Assembly: GCA_031417835.1 (NCBI GenBank)
Contig: JANOWJ010000166.1
Span: forward strand, 4,217-68,216
DNA length: 64,000 nt
Source: JADJLQ01 sp031417835
GTDB taxonomy: Bacteria; Bacteroidota; Bacteroidia; Chitinophagales; Saprospiraceae
Direction of reading: 5' to 3'
Below, piece by piece: positions 63,979 to 64,000 of this stretch (within the stretch, counting starts at the first letter, position 1; the number at the start of each line of letters is the position of its first letter). The notes under the pieces were generated by a model that was not told the DNA's origin, made no database searches, and was given only the letters and a program-made list of their open reading frames with translations. The position numbers were made by a program, and so were the translations under genes.

Positions 63979-64000
63979 TATCTCCAAAAAGGGGATCTGC

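Overview
The window looks like chromosomal DNA of a Bacteroidota member, probably from the Saprospirales/Chitinophagales side (a lean, not a proof). The pointers are a type IX secretion C-terminal sorting domain on a secreted protein, TPR-PD40-OmpA envelope proteins, a GYDIA-type GHMP kinase, DUF5618 and DUF5690 proteins, Bacteroidota-style -7 elements (TAnnTTTG) placed just before start codons, and no obvious Shine-Dalgarno sequences. Most of the window is ordinary, intact, densely packed chromosome. The unusual parts lie in the first 12 kb and at the extreme right end.

Layout. 1-5033 (minus) is a type I restriction-modification operon, hsdM-[DUF1016 fragment]-[40-codon ORF]-hsdS-hsdR. hsdM carries a single-base frameshift, and the 40-codon ORF ends with a diverged copy of the hsdM 3' end. 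5034-8196 is AT-rich accessory DNA with a nested inverted repeat, a secreted protein of unknown function and a damaged NUC1-type endonuclease. 8197-16112 holds a lipoprotein serine hydrolase, a direct duplication of about 1 kb that copied the 3' ends of two convergent genes together with a cluster of small palindromes, a large secreted beta-propeller/HEAT/cytochrome protein, a TIM-barrel sugar isomerase-like protein and an alpha/beta hydrolase. 16158-23939 is a housekeeping run (TPR protein, zinc-ribbon protein, Nif3-like, RfaE2-like, UPF0104 membrane protein, PanD, PanC) interrupted by a T9SS-exported ScyD/ScyE-like protein between panD and panC.

24671-34178 contains tRNA-Cys with its terminator, a four-gene cluster resembling phosphonate-catabolism neighbourhoods (alcohol dehydrogenase, phosphonatase-like HAD, DUF5690 transporter, YncE/alkaline-phosphatase fusion), and a galactan/galactose module (LacI regulator, GH53 galactanase, galactokinase). 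34208-48640 contains ArfB, a DUF2071 protein, FtsH, RsfS, BirA, CinA, a 2-oxoacid dehydrogenase E2, a TPR-PD40-OmpA protein, a methyltransferase, a GHMP kinase and two peptide transporters (OPT and POT). 48810-52994 contains a nucleotidyl-cyclase/TPR protein, DedA, DUF5618 and a DUF1080 protein.

53019-57111 (minus) contains Pth followed by a compact four-gene sugar-catabolism operon: a 3-hexulose-6-phosphate synthase/3-keto-L-gulonate-6-phosphate decarboxylase-like enzyme, a medium-chain dehydrogenase, a short-chain dehydrogenase and a TIM-barrel epimerase. 57186-64000 contains a radical SAM/SPASM protein, TPR and OmpA proteins, RlmD, a hypothetical protein and rfbA, which is interrupted in frame by an amber codon near the window edge.

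No CRISPR array, prophage, rRNA or complete insertion sequence was seen. The best candidates for something not yet described are the hybrid type I R-M operon with its duplicated hsdM tail, the duplicated palindrome cluster, the two unassigned catabolic operons and the loss of all structural-zinc cysteines in both medium-chain dehydrogenases. The frameshifts and the nonsense codon could be real or sequencing errors, and the sequence alone cannot decide.
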